A stretch of DNA of 64,000 nucleotides, from positions 124,001 to 188,000 of the forward strand of contig NZ_JAGGKM010000006.1 in assembly GCF_017873715.1 (NCBI RefSeq). The letters are read 5' to 3'. Positions 15,810-24,392 of the stretch are shown piece by piece (position 1 is the first letter of the stretch; each line of letters begins with the position of its first letter). Source of the DNA: Cytobacillus luteolus (GTDB lineage: Bacteria; Bacillota; Bacilli; Bacillales; Bacillaceae_L). Under the pieces are notes generated by a model. The model saw nothing but the letters and a program-made list of their open reading frames with translations. It made no database searches and was not told the origin of the DNA. Both the position numbers and the translations under genes were made by a program.

Positions 15810-15988
15810 GGACTCAGAGGCCGTTATTTAATCGAAAGTGGAGCTTTTCTATCTGTTCGCGGACTCAAATACCGTTATTTCATGATTTTGCAGCTATTTT
15901 CTTCCACTTTTTTATAAATAAGCGCTTCTCAGTCCGAAAAGTCCTCAAAACCCTTGAACTTGATTAATATAACGGCCTCTCAGTCCGC
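15810..15988. repeat. Four-copy inverted intergenic repeat
   Basis: The unit GGACTCAGAGGCCGTTATTT occurs at 15810-15830 and, as GGACTCAAATACCGTTATTT, at 15861-15880. It recurs in inverse orientation at 15916-15936 and 15968-15988. Same-orientation copies are 51 and 52 bp apart. Copies 1/4 and 2/3 can pair, forming one large interrupted stem. The block fills the space between two genes; no ORF lies in it. Confidence 0.7.
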
Positions 15989-16012
15989 GAAACCAAGAAT
16001 ACCCCTCAATTC

Positions 16013-16048
16013 AAAAACCCCTGCAAAGCAAAAGCCTTACAGGGGTTT
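16013..16048 (-). terminator. Intrinsic terminator
   Basis: AAACCCCTG (16015-16023) pairs with CAGGGGTTT (16040-16048); on the - strand the stem is followed by TTTTTG. It ends the secreted-protein transcript. Confidence 0.85.
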
Positions 16049-16054
16049 CCATTT

Positions 16055-16942
16055 TCATTTCATATTCATCCAACCAGCCAGCGAGTGAATCGCAAAGCCC
16101 GAAAAACTTGAGTAATCTGCATATTGATCTCGGACCATTCGTAATTGCTGCTCCATATGCTCCGGACCTTCTTCATAAAATGTCACAAAATTAGCTTCAC
16201 TAGAAGGTGTTGTTTCAACTGCGATAGTTATTTGCTTATTCAACTTTCTTGCTTCGTTCATTTCATTCCTAACTAGTTCAATAATTCCATTCTGACCTAG
16301 TGCTTGATCTCTATAAGCCATAATAGTGACATGACCTGCTTTTTGTATAACCCAGCTTGCCAAGTTACCTTTTCCGTACGTATTATTATATGTTTTTTCA
16401 TCAAACCAAAATGGGATGTCAAATGCAATCGGTAGATTAAGTTGTTCTGCCTCAAGTACAGCCTCGCTTATTAATGTTTGATAAGAAAGTACTGTTTTTT
16501 TATAATTTGATGTCCAACCACTATATAAATAAGGCTCTACATCAAGATGTATTCCAGTAAAACGTTCTGCCTCAAGAGCCCCGGCCTGGTAATTCTTTAC
16601 CCAAGCAAAAAAAGCTCTTTGATGATTGATACCCTTTGGCGCTACCCAATTCGGCGCACCATCTAAAGCATGGATTTGGATTCCGTTGACATGAGCACGA
16701 CTAATAAAAGCTTTATAAGCTTCGGTTGGAACAGTTGGATTAACCTGTAGATATACTACTTTTACCTTCTTATCAACTAAAAAAGTAAGAATTTCCTCAC
16801 CACTATTAATGATTTCTGTTGTATCCCATAGCCAAGTCGACCTTGGTACGTCTTCAAACGTTACTGCTTGTCCTTGTTTTGGTAAAATACCCATCATCAT
16901 CACCAATAAGATGCATAAAATTACTGTGCTCTTTTTCTTCAT
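16055..16942 (-). CDS. Secreted TIM-barrel, glycoside-hydrolase-like protein under c-di-GMP control
   Basis: A 295-aa exported protein: Lys-rich N terminus, hydrophobic core ILCILLVMMMGILP, then a cleavage region near GQA-V (about 26). The mature part reads as a beta/alpha barrel with GIHLDVEPY (about 135-143; DxE at the end of a strand as in GH18-type enzymes), IAFDIPFW, VTIMAYR and ITIAVET. It probably cleaves or binds a cell-surface or matrix polysaccharide. The exact family is not recognised. ATG 16942 follows AAGGAGT by 7 nt. Expression is controlled by the upstream c-di-GMP-I riboswitch; a single-gene transcript. Confidence 0.75.
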   Translation of the reverse strand: MKKKSTVILCILLVMMMGILPKQGQAVTFEDVPRSTWLWDTTEIINSGEEILTFLVDKKVKVVYLQVNPTVPTEAYKAFISRAHVNGIQIHALDGAPNWVAPKGINHQRAFFAWVKNYQAGALEAERFTGIHLDVEPYLYSGWTSNYKKTVLSYQTLISEAVLEAEQLNLPIAFDIPFWFDEKTYNNTYGKGNLASWVIQKAGHVTIMAYRDQALGQNGIIELVRNEMNEARKLNKQITIAVETTPSSEANFVTFYEEGPEHMEQQLRMVRDQYADYSSFSGFAIHSLAGWMNMK

Positions 16943-16944
16943 CT

Positions 16945-17080
16945 TCCCCACTCCTTCAAAGTTTGAGTACCAAGACCCACTTCTAAAAGGAGTCTGGTAG
17001 CCTGGCAGCCATGCGTCTTCACGTTTAGGCCCATTGCTTTGCGTCCTTGACTTTCATCAAGTTTGCCTTTTTCAGTTAAG
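16945..17080 (-). promoter_or_regulatory. Cyclic di-GMP-I (GEMM) riboswitch with anti-ribosome-site element
   Basis: The - strand leader has GGCAAAC (17067-17061), a CTTGA-TGAAAG-TCAAG stem, the hallmark GGACGCAAAGC, GGGCCTAA and the 3' GCTGCCAGGCTACC (ending 16996): the full GEMM-I core order. Directly after it ACTCCTT (16993-16987) is the exact complement of the ribosome site AAGGAGT (16956-16950), which suggests translational control. No U-tailed terminator is seen between aptamer and gene. A TATAAT (+ 17102-17107) lies upstream as a possible -10. Confidence 0.88.
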
Positions 17081-17159
17081 GATTTAGTCCTTATATCCTA
17101 TATTATAAAGGCTATTCATTAAAATCTATACAGGACTACTGTCCTATTTTGTGGACAAT

Positions 17160-17166
17160 TGTCGAA
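17160..17166 (+). promoter_or_regulatory. Spo0A-like box between the riboswitch gene and ykpA
   Basis: An exact TGTCGAA core lies about 65 bp upstream of the presumed start of the riboswitch transcript and about 170 bp before ykpA. A single 7-mer is weak evidence. The rest of 16952-17336, outside the riboswitch, shows only short palindromes around 17132-17162. Confidence 0.25.
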
Positions 17167-17336
17167 TTTTAAAATATTCACCTAATGCATAGCCTAAACT
17201 TTCCCAATAATAATTTAAAAGTAGTAATTTAAAATCTTTGCTTTCTCGGATATAATCAATTATGTGTGATTTTTTATAGCTTGCAGTGTGTCTGCATTTA
17301 TATAGAACGAACTATAACATTTTAAAGGGGAATAAC

Positions 17337-18893
17337 ATGAGTATTTTAACTGTTAAAAACTTAAGTCACGGCTTTGGTGATCGTGCAATTTTCAATGATG
17401 TTTCCTTTCGACTACTAAAAGGTGAGCATATCGGATTAATCGGTGCAAACGGTGAGGGTAAATCTACTTTCATGAATATTATTACTAGAAAGCTACAACC
17501 GGATGAAGGAAAAGTTGAATGGTCAAGAAATGTCCGTGTTGGCTATCTCGACCAGCATACTGTTCTTGAAAAAGGGTTAACAATTCGTGATGTACTAAAA
17601 ACAGCATTTAAATACCTATTTGATCTCGAAGCAGAAATGAATGAGATTTACAACAAAATGGGTGAAGCTACACCAGAAGAGTTAGAAAAGTTACTTGAAG
17701 AAGTTGGTACGATTCAAGATACGCTTACAAATAACGACTTCTATGTTATTGATGCAAAAGTGGAAGAAATCGGTCGTGCCCTTGGATTAGAAGATATCGG
17801 TCTAGATAAAGATGTTACTGATTTAAGTGGTGGACAAAGAACAAAGGTATTACTAGCAAAGCTACTTCTCGAAAAACCTGACATTCTGTTACTGGACGAG
17901 CCAACGAACTATTTAGATGAACCACACATTGTTTGGTTGAAACGTTATCTTCAAGAATATGAAAATGCGTTTATCTTAATTTCGCATGACATTCCATTCT
18001 TAAACAGTGTTATTAACTTGATTTATCATATGGAAAATCAAGAATTAAACCGATATGTTGGTGATTATGAAAACTTCAAAGCAGTTCATGAAGTGAAGAA
18101 ATCCCAATTAGAAGCTGCCTATAAAAGACAGCAGCAAGAAATTAATGAGCTTAAAGACTTCGTTGCTAGAAATAAAGCACGTGTTTCGACTAGAAATATG
18201 GCCATGTCTCGTCAGAAAAAATTAGATAAGATGGATATCATTGAGATTGCAAAAGAAAAACCTAAACCAGAGTTTTATTTCAAAGAATCTCGTTCTTCTG
18301 GAAAATTAATCTTTGAAACGAAGGATCTTGTTATTGGGTATGATGAGCCACTATCAAAACCATTAAACCTTCGTATGGAGCGTGGCCAAAAAATCGCGCT
18401 AGTTGGTGCAAATGGTATAGGTAAAACAACATTACTTAAAAGTATCTTAGGGATCAACAGACCTTTATCTGGTGCGGTCGAGCTTGGTGAATACCAACAT
18501 ATTGGCTACTTTGAACAAGAGGTTAGAGAATCGAACCAAAACACTTGTATTGAGGAAGTATGGAGTGAGTTCCCTTCCATGAATCAAGCGGAGATCCGTG
18601 CAGCATTAGCAAAATGCGGATTAACGACAAAGCATATTGAAAGTAAGGTTGCTGTATTGAGTGGAGGAGAAAAAGCAAAGGTACGTTTATGTAAGCTAAT
18701 GAACAGAGAATCTAATATTCTCATCTTTGACGAGCCTACGAACCACTTAGATGTTGACGCGAAAGATGAACTGTTACGTGCTTTAAAAGAGTACAAGGGC
18801 AGCGTTCTTCTAATCAGCCACGAACCTGAATTCTACAGAGAAATCGCTACTGATATTTGGAACTGTGAGTCATGGACTACTAAATTACTATAA
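17337..18893 (+). CDS. ykpA: ABC-F ATPase YkpA (YbiT type)
   Basis: A 518-aa soluble tandem-ATPase protein of the ABC-F family, likely a translation factor acting on stalled ribosomes. It begins MSILTVKNLSHGFGDRAIF and has Walker A GANGEGKST, LSGGQRTK, LLLLDEPTNYLD, the linker FVARNKARVSTRNMAMSRQK, then GANGIGKTT, LSGGEKAK and IFDEPTNHLD. It matches B. subtilis YkpA closely in memory and lacks the long C-terminal coiled coil of other ABC-F classes. ATG 17337 follows AAAGGGG; upstream codons in frame are not used. Confidence 0.88.
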   Translation: MSILTVKNLSHGFGDRAIFNDVSFRLLKGEHIGLIGANGEGKSTFMNIITRKLQPDEGKVEWSRNVRVGYLDQHTVLEKGLTIRDVLKTAFKYLFDLEAEMNEIYNKMGEATPEELEKLLEEVGTIQDTLTNNDFYVIDAKVEEIGRALGLEDIGLDKDVTDLSGGQRTKVLLAKLLLEKPDILLLDEPTNYLDEPHIVWLKRYLQEYENAFILISHDIPFLNSVINLIYHMENQELNRYVGDYENFKAVHEVKKSQLEAAYKRQQQEINELKDFVARNKARVSTRNMAMSRQKKLDKMDIIEIAKEKPKPEFYFKESRSSGKLIFETKDLVIGYDEPLSKPLNLRMERGQKIALVGANGIGKTTLLKSILGINRPLSGAVELGEYQHIGYFEQEVRESNQNTCIEEVWSEFPSMNQAEIRAALAKCGLTTKHIESKVAVLSGGEKAKVRLCKLMNRESNILIFDEPTNHLDVDAKDELLRALKEYKGSVLLISHEPEFYREIATDIWNCESWTTKLL

Positions 18894-18899
18894 TGAAAA

Positions 18900-18926
18900 C
18901 CCTCCACTGATTGTGGAGGGCTTTTT
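18900..18926. terminator. Bidirectional terminator between ykpA and tatC
   Basis: CCCTCCAC (18900-18907) pairs with GTGGAGGG (18913-18920), followed by T5 on the + strand and GTTTTC on the - strand. Confidence 0.85.
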
Positions 18927-18932
18927 GTTCTT

Positions 18933-19679
18933 TTAACTTACTAACTCTACCTCACTATTATCCTGTTCTGTTTTCGCCATTCTCCTCTTATAAACAATCT
19001 TTGATAAACTTACACTTCCTTCGTATAACAAGATTAAAGGAATAATGACAAGGATATCCGATAAGAAATCTGGAGGTGTAATTAAGACTGAAATTACAAT
19101 TAATACAAAATAGGCGTACTTTCTAATTTTTTGCAGTCGATAAGGATTAATGATTCCTAAACTAGTTAAAAACATAATGACAACTGGAAGTTCAAACAAG
19201 AATCCAAATGGCAATGTCATATGTAATACGAATCGGAAATATTTTTCTGTCGTATAAAACGTAGTAAACATTTCTGTAGATAATGACATTAAAAAAGATA
19301 ATACAATGGGAAACAAGACAAAATAACCGAATGAAATACCCATAATGAACAATACAAATATAGCAGGGATATAGGCTAGTGTGACTTGTCTCTCAAGATC
19401 CGTTAAAGCAGGACGAACAAACCGCCATGTTTGATATGCCGCAAATGGAATGGTTAATGTAAACGCGATAACTGTCGCTATCATTAAGTAAACAATGAGA
19501 ACATCACTTGGCCCCAAGATAGCTAGTTTAAAAGGTAAATCCTTAATTAAGAATTCATAAATTTCTTGGACAAATACAAATCCTACTATCAAACTTACTA
19601 AAAAGACAAGCAATGTAAAAATAATTCTTTTCCGTAACTCTGAAAAATGATCAATTGCCTTCATTGTTCGGTCTTCCAT
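18933..19679 (-). CDS. tatC: Twin-arginine translocase subunit TatC
   Basis: A 248-aa protein with six transmembrane helices, the receptor for twin-arginine signal peptides. Typical features are HFSELRKRI at the N terminus, QTWRFVRPALTDLERQ in the first loop and FLFELPVVIMFLTSLGI. It is the last gene of phoX-tatA-tatC, so it should export PhoX as B. subtilis TatAd-TatCd exports PhoD. GGAGTGAG precedes the ATG. A terminator-like hairpin separates it from tatA. Confidence 0.92.
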   Translation of the reverse strand: MEDRTMKAIDHFSELRKRIIFTLLVFLVSLIVGFVFVQEIYEFLIKDLPFKLAILGPSDVLIVYLMIATVIAFTLTIPFAAYQTWRFVRPALTDLERQVTLAYIPAIFVLFIMGISFGYFVLFPIVLSFLMSLSTEMFTTFYTTEKYFRFVLHMTLPFGFLFELPVVIMFLTSLGIINPYRLQKIRKYAYFVLIVISVLITPPDFLSDILVIIPLILLYEGSVSLSKIVYKRRMAKTEQDNSEVELVS

Positions 19680-19700
19680 CTAACACTCACTCCATAAAAA

Positions 19701-19729
19701 GAAGAAGATGTAAGTTAATTCTTACATCT
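19701..19729 (-). terminator. Intercistronic hairpin between tatA and tatC
   Basis: AGATGTAAG (19706-19714) pairs with CTTACATCT (19721-19729); on the - strand a pyrimidine-rich tail TTCTTCTTTTT follows. It could end a share of transcripts so that TatA exceeds TatC. Confidence 0.5.
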
Positions 19730-19741
19730 CCTCTTATTCTA

Positions 19742-19939
19742 TTAACTCGTTTTTTCTTTCTTGGTAGTCACAGTATCTTCATTCAATTCTTCTGATACAA
19801 GTTCTCGAGTTGACTTCTTAAATTCCCTAAGTGTTGTTCCAAAAGCCCGTCCGATTTCCGGAAGTTTCGAAGGACCAAAAATGATTAAGGCAATCACCAG
19901 CACAAGGATTAGACCTGGAATTCCAATATTTTGTAACAT
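19742..19939 (-). CDS. tatA: Twin-arginine translocase subunit TatA
   Basis: A 65-aa pore-forming Tat subunit: short N-terminal membrane helix (about 3-20), the conserved [14 protein letters not shown] hinge, an amphipathic helix ([14 protein letters not shown]) and a charged tail. It starts 9 nt after the phoX stop with GGAGGG, in the same transcript as phoX and tatC. In Gram-positive bacteria such TatA proteins also do the job of TatB, which is absent here. Confidence 0.92.
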   Translation of the reverse strand: MLQNIGIPGLILVLVIALIIFGPSKLPEIGRAFGTTLREFKKSTRELVSEELNEDTVTTKKEKTS

Positions 19940-19948
19940 ACGTCCCTC

Positions 19949-21592
19949 CTAGTATTTAAAGCCAGTAATAGCAACAACTGAAGGTCTAGGTTGATTATCA
20001 CCTTTACGATGCGGCCACATGCTTGTTGGATTTTTAATGTCTTCTGTTTCTTCACCTGGATGTTGTACAGCTAAGAACAATGTAGTCTCGTCATGTGTGA
20101 AACATGGTCCTGTTAACTCTGCTTCAACTGGAGCTGATGCAAACTGGAAAGCTTCACCTTGGTTTTCACCGATTGTAGGAATGACAAATACACCATTGTT
20201 TTTGAATGTAGAAAATACACCTTTATTTACTACGCTTGAAGACATATCTGTCACTGTCCATAAGTTTCCTTCGCTATCAAATGTTAAGTTATCAGGTGCA
20301 CTGAATCCACTCTGTCTGCCACCACATGCAAAAATTTCAAAGTCAAATGTTAAAGATCCCAAGTCATCATTCGCTTCAATAAAGCGTGTAATATGACCAT
20401 GAATGTTTCCGTGTTTTGAGTTATTTGTATGTGCAATGAAAACTGTTTTATCAAACGGACTAATTTCTACATCCTCTGGACGATCCGTTGGAGTAGCACC
20501 TAATAATTTGGCAGCTTCATCAGCATTTACTAATACGTCTGCTTGAGTTTGGAATTTCTCTAGAATTTCTTTTTTATCTTTTGCAGCAGCTCGCACAGCA
20601 TCGATAGTTAATGCAACCCAAGTCCCTTTTGACATATTAGCTGCATATAATGTTCCCTCTTCTAGTAAATCAGCATTTGCTTGTTTACGAGATTCTACAT
20701 ATTTATTTTTACTAATAAACTTGTAAACACAGGCATCTGTCTTGTCATCTCCCATGTAAACAACAACTCGTCCATCATTTGTTAAGCCCATAGCGGAGTT
20801 CTCATGGTGGAAGCGTCCAAGTGCAGTATGCTTTCGTGGTGCAAAGCTTTCATTGAAAGGATCCACTTCAACAATCCAACCGTAATGAGTTTCATCAAGT
20901 CCAGCATCTCTAGCAGTATATTCATAGTTTTCTTCTGCAGAAAGAAGAGTGTTCCATAACGTTTTCCCACCAGAACAGTTTGCAAACGTTCCTTGTACAT
21001 TTGTTGCTCCACCTACTGCTTTTGAGCCTTTAGCAGCACCAGTTAATTTAAATGGTGTTAAACCAGTGATACGGCGTGCATATTTTGAAGTTGTATCCAT
21101 TTTCCATACACCATTTTCATCACGGTATACTTCAATAATAGATCCACCTTGGTTATATAATAGTTTTTCAATTTGTGCTTTTGTGTACTTACCATCTTTT
21201 CCTCTTGCACCTGTCACCCATAAGTCACTGGTATATTCATGGTTTACCCATAGAAGACCTCTTTCATTTGAACCGTTAATTGGGAAATACATTGTAAAAT
21301 CATTGTTATATCCGAATGTATCACCTTTTTTATTAATTACATCTCCATAGGCTGCAACAACATCATATTTATATCCACGAGGTAAAACTAAATCATCTTT
21401 ATCAGTTGGGTCAATCGGTGTGAAGTTTAAACCAGATACTTTCTTCTTAAAGCCGAATAAATGTGATGCTGCTTTTACACCTTTCGCTTCAGCTTTTGGC
21501 GCAAATGCACCAAGTCCTGTTGATGCTACAGTTAAAGCAGTAACTCCAGTTCCAACATACGTTAAAAATTTACGACGATTCAATTCTGTCAT
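19949..21592 (-). CDS. phoX: PhoX-family alkaline phosphatase with Tat signal
   Basis: A 547-aa secreted phosphatase (DUF839/PhoX, monomeric Ca2+/Fe3+ enzymes) that frees phosphate from organic esters. The twin-arginine signal NRRKFLTYVG (Arg6-Arg7) is followed by a hydrophobic stretch and an AEA cleavage site (about 35). Family blocks seen: LLWVNHEYT, GRFHHENSAMGL, YMGDDKTDACVYKF and FSAPDNLTFDSEGNLW. It heads phoX-tatA-tatC, has a Pho box upstream and so belongs to the phosphate-starvation response. It fills the place PhoD has in B. subtilis. Confidence 0.9.
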   Translation of the reverse strand: MTELNRRKFLTYVGTGVTALTVASTGLGAFAPKAEAKGVKAASHLFGFKKKVSGLNFTPIDPTDKDDLVLPRGYKYDVVAAYGDVINKKGDTFGYNNDFTMYFPINGSNERGLLWVNHEYTSDLWVTGARGKDGKYTKAQIEKLLYNQGGSIIEVYRDENGVWKMDTTSKYARRITGLTPFKLTGAAKGSKAVGGATNVQGTFANCSGGKTLWNTLLSAEENYEYTARDAGLDETHYGWIVEVDPFNESFAPRKHTALGRFHHENSAMGLTNDGRVVVYMGDDKTDACVYKFISKNKYVESRKQANADLLEEGTLYAANMSKGTWVALTIDAVRAAAKDKKEILEKFQTQADVLVNADEAAKLLGATPTDRPEDVEISPFDKTVFIAHTNNSKHGNIHGHITRFIEANDDLGSLTFDFEIFACGGRQSGFSAPDNLTFDSEGNLWTVTDMSSSVVNKGVFSTFKNNGVFVIPTIGENQGEAFQFASAPVEAELTGPCFTHDETTLFLAVQHPGEETEDIKNPTSMWPHRKGDNQPRPSVVAITGFKY

Positions 21593-21675
21593 ATGTATCC
21601 ACCTCTTTAATTTAGTAAAGTACCTTTCTACGTTTCTAATACTAACAACCTAATATTTAGTAGACTTAACAAAAG

Positions 21676-21713
21676 TGTGAATATTGAGTAAAAAAATTGT
21701 AAATATATGTAAA
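21676..21713 (-). promoter_or_regulatory. Pho box (PhoP operator) for phoX-tatA-tatC
   Basis: On the - strand four hexamers close to TT(A/T/C)ACA occur in one direction at near 11-bp spacing. They are TTTACA (21713-21708), TTTACA (21703-21698), TTTACT (21692-21687) and TTCACA (21681-21676), followed by a weaker GTTAAG. That is the layout of PhoP~P sites in Bacillus. A T/A-rich -10 region follows near 21650-21665. Confidence 0.72.
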
Positions 21714-21725
21714 TTTAACAAAAAA

Positions 21726-21763
21726 GGGTGGCAAACCATTTAATAATTAAATGATTTGCCACC
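21726..21763 (-). terminator. Strong hairpin with T-tail upstream of the Pho box
   Basis: Arms 21727-21744 and 21746-21763 pair over 17 bp with one mismatch. On the - strand CTTTTTTG follows. It ends a transcript arriving from the helD side before the phoX promoter. Confidence 0.75.
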
Positions 21764-21826
21764 TGACAGGTTCATTATTACTATATCTAAGATTTGTTAA
21801 GCCAATTTATGCTTTTTGTTAATTTT

Positions 21827-22003
21827 CTATATTATTCCATCAATTATTAGGAAGTTCAATTTTTGGATGAACTCTTTTTCTTTATAATCAATTGATAAAG
21901 TTCCACCATGAGCATTTATATTTATTCTACAAATGAACAACACTACCTCATTTGGGCACTCACTTTTTTTCGATAAAGAGGGTTCGATATTCTTAAGGAA
22001 CAT
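21827..22003 (-). CDS. Possible 58-aa ORF, function unknown
   Basis: A 58-codon ORF (MFLKNIEPSL...NFLIIDGII) between helD and phoX, with GAGAGGG 11 nt before the ATG, which is rather far. The terminator at 21726 would end its transcript. The composition (charged, with an amphipathic end) is compatible with a protein, but nothing is recognised. May be a chance ORF. Confidence 0.3.
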   Translation of the reverse strand: MFLKNIEPSLSKKSECPNEVVLFICRININAHGGTLSIDYKEKEFIQKLNFLIIDGII

Positions 22004-22036
22004 TGTTCGTATTCCCTCTCGATTATCGCTCAGTAG

Positions 22037-22071
22037 AAAAGGGGGCGTCCAGTTAGAACATCCCCTTTTTT
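22037..22071. terminator. Terminator after helD
   Basis: AAAAGGGG (22037-22044) pairs with CCCCTTTT (22062-22069). T6 follows on the + strand and CCCCCTTTTC on the - strand. It lies 30 nt after the helD stop. Confidence 0.65.
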
Positions 22072-22100
22072 GGTATGATAAGTTACCAATTTGCCTCAGA

Positions 22101-24392
22101 CTACTTAATAATTTCAAATAATGTCTCATCTACTCTATCCAATAGAAAACTTGATAGATTTTTGCCGAAAAACAAGAGACGGTGTAGTGGCCTTGTCATA
22201 GATACGTACAGTAATTTTACATTTATTTCGTTTTCATCAAAAGATTCATCAAGCGCAACAATGATAACCGCGTCAAACTCCAATCCTTTTGAAAGATGAG
22301 AGCTTACAATTACCACATCACCTTTATTAATTTCTTCATTCTCTTTAAGGAGTTGTACACTTAGTTTCGTATGTTGCTCAACCAATTTAGCTAATCGTAA
22401 ACATTCTTTGTTCGTTTTACCGATAAGCGCAACGGTTTTCATTCCTTCAGAGTAAAGTTTATTTATATTTGTCTCTATACTCTTAACGGTATCTTTGTGG
22501 GAAGAAGAACAATAGTGAAATATGGGCTTTTCACCATGGCGTACGACCGGTTCAACCATTGGAAGCTCTAGTTTTAACAATTTCAAAATATCATTTGCAG
22601 CATGCATGATTTCAACTGTTGTTCGGTAGCTTTTTTGAAGTGTTTTATAGGTAGATCTCGGAAAAATTTCATTTTGCACAATGCTCCAATCATTGATTCC
22701 CCGATAAGAATGAATTCCTTGAGCCAAATCTCCAACAATTGTAAACATATCCGTATCTAGTGCGCTTCTTAATGCAAAAAGCTGAAAATAACTATAATCC
22801 TGCGCCTCGTCTATTACCACGTTTTTTGCTCGTAAATGCTTTTCAATACCATAGAGTTCACTTTGGAGATACAATAATGCAGCTAGGTCCTCAACCTCAT
22901 AACAGCCTTCTCGATGCAATGCTTTATTATACTGGCAAAATTGCTTAATTTGTTCTCCATCTAGTATCCCAGCTCCATAGTTTGATAATAATTCATGGTC
23001 TGTTGTCAGCTTTTTATAGTAATAGAATAAATCATGCTTAGGGAATTTCTTCATATAGGAAGTAACGGTTGTCCTAGATTCCTTGTTAATATCACTAATA
23101 GCCTCGTTCTTTTTATCCAATGCCTTGGTAACATAACTTCTTCGTTTATCAGGATCAACATGACTAGTTAGTGCACTTTCAATTCTTTCCTCGTAAAATT
23201 TATTTACCTTTTCAAGAATTCGCTTTTTCTCTGTTCGTACGTGGTTTTGTAGAATTCTCTTAATTTTATCGACTCGTTGATAATACGGTAAGTATTTATA
23301 TTCGTTTACGATAAGATGACTTATTTTGCTTGCAGAATAGAGTCGTATTTTTGATAGGAAAAGATCTTCCTTAGGAAGAAGTGATTGTAAAATATCATGT
23401 AAATATCTATCTATAATATCTCTGAATTGTAATGAGCCTTTAAAAGCACTCATCCATCGAACCGAGTCTCCCTCGGATCCATTTATAAATTTAATTAGCT
23501 TTTCCTCTGGATGTTTAAGCTTCATTCTTTTGCCGATACACTTAGAAACATAATCAATAAAAGTCGTTTGCAGAATGCTTTCCACACCTAATTCCGGAAG
23601 GACTTCTGAAATGTAATCAATGAATAATCGGTTAGGTGCCAAAATCATGAGCTGGTCAGGTGAGAACTGATCAGCATATGTATAAATAAAATAAGAAATT
23701 CGATGAAGAGCAATGGTTGTTTTTCCACTTCCAGCCGCTCCTTGAACAATAATTGGCTTATTTAAGTCTGCACGAATTATTTCATTTTGCTCTTCTTGAA
23801 TCGTAGCTACAATTTCTGAAAGTCGGTTGCTTGAGCTTTCGGAAAGCGATTTTTGAAGTAGTTCATCTGTTGTGGTTAGGTCAATATCACGAATGTCGAT
23901 TAATTCACCATCTTCAATCACATACTGACGTTTTAAGGAAAGATAGCCTTGATATTCTCCTCCCTCTGCTTCATAGGAGACTTCACCTAATCTACCATCA
24001 TAGTATAAGTTTGCGATTTGAGAACGCCAATCTACGATAATCGGTTTTTGTGTTTCTTTATCAAATAAGGATGCTTTCCCAAAATACAATACTTCCTCGG
24101 TGTCCTTACCTGCTCTTTTAAAATCAATTCTTGCAAAATACGGCTTTGGCTGAATACGTTTTAGCTTTCTTAACTCTTCTGCTGTTCTTCGGAGTAGATT
24201 AGAATTTGTCAGCATATTCATATAACGGAAACTACTATCTTTAAAATCTATACCTTCAAGTGCATCTTTCATATTTTCCCTGAAATTTTCTTCATCTGAT
24301 TCGGATGCTTTGATGACTATTTTCATATATTGCTTTGTGAACTCTAGCCATTCCTGTTCATCCTGATAATCTGGGTGCTGCTTAACATTCAT
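22101..24392 (-). CDS. helD: HelD-like UvrD-family helicase, RNA polymerase recycling factor
   Basis: A 763-aa superfamily-1 ATPase with Walker A QGAAGSGKTTIALHR (about 222-236), motif II VVIDEAQDYS, motif III VGDLAQGIHSYRG, QKSYRT and a C-terminal VSSHLSKGLEFDAVII and LLYVSMTRPLHRL. The long N-terminal helical region (HPDYQDEQEWLEF...) and the DWRSQIANLYYD block match B. subtilis HelD (YvgS). That protein prises RNA polymerase off DNA and releases stalled complexes. ATG 24392 follows AAAGGG by 8 nt. Single gene with its own terminator. Confidence 0.88.
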   Translation of the reverse strand: MNVKQHPDYQDEQEWLEFTKQYMKIVIKASESDEENFRENMKDALEGIDFKDSSFRYMNMLTNSNLLRRTAEELRKLKRIQPKPYFARIDFKRAGKDTEEVLYFGKASLFDKETQKPIIVDWRSQIANLYYDGRLGEVSYEAEGGEYQGYLSLKRQYVIEDGELIDIRDIDLTTTDELLQKSLSESSSNRLSEIVATIQEEQNEIIRADLNKPIIVQGAAGSGKTTIALHRISYFIYTYADQFSPDQLMILAPNRLFIDYISEVLPELGVESILQTTFIDYVSKCIGKRMKLKHPEEKLIKFINGSEGDSVRWMSAFKGSLQFRDIIDRYLHDILQSLLPKEDLFLSKIRLYSASKISHLIVNEYKYLPYYQRVDKIKRILQNHVRTEKKRILEKVNKFYEERIESALTSHVDPDKRRSYVTKALDKKNEAISDINKESRTTVTSYMKKFPKHDLFYYYKKLTTDHELLSNYGAGILDGEQIKQFCQYNKALHREGCYEVEDLAALLYLQSELYGIEKHLRAKNVVIDEAQDYSYFQLFALRSALDTDMFTIVGDLAQGIHSYRGINDWSIVQNEIFPRSTYKTLQKSYRTTVEIMHAANDILKLLKLELPMVEPVVRHGEKPIFHYCSSSHKDTVKSIETNINKLYSEGMKTVALIGKTNKECLRLAKLVEQHTKLSVQLLKENEEINKGDVVIVSSHLSKGLEFDAVIIVALDESFDENEINVKLLYVSMTRPLHRLLFFGKNLSSFLLDRVDETLFEIIK

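Noticed and set aside
21933-22121. 62-aa + strand ORF downstream of helD
   Set aside because: Spans the terminator at 22037-22071 and has no ribosome site; it is a shadow of the - strand sequence.
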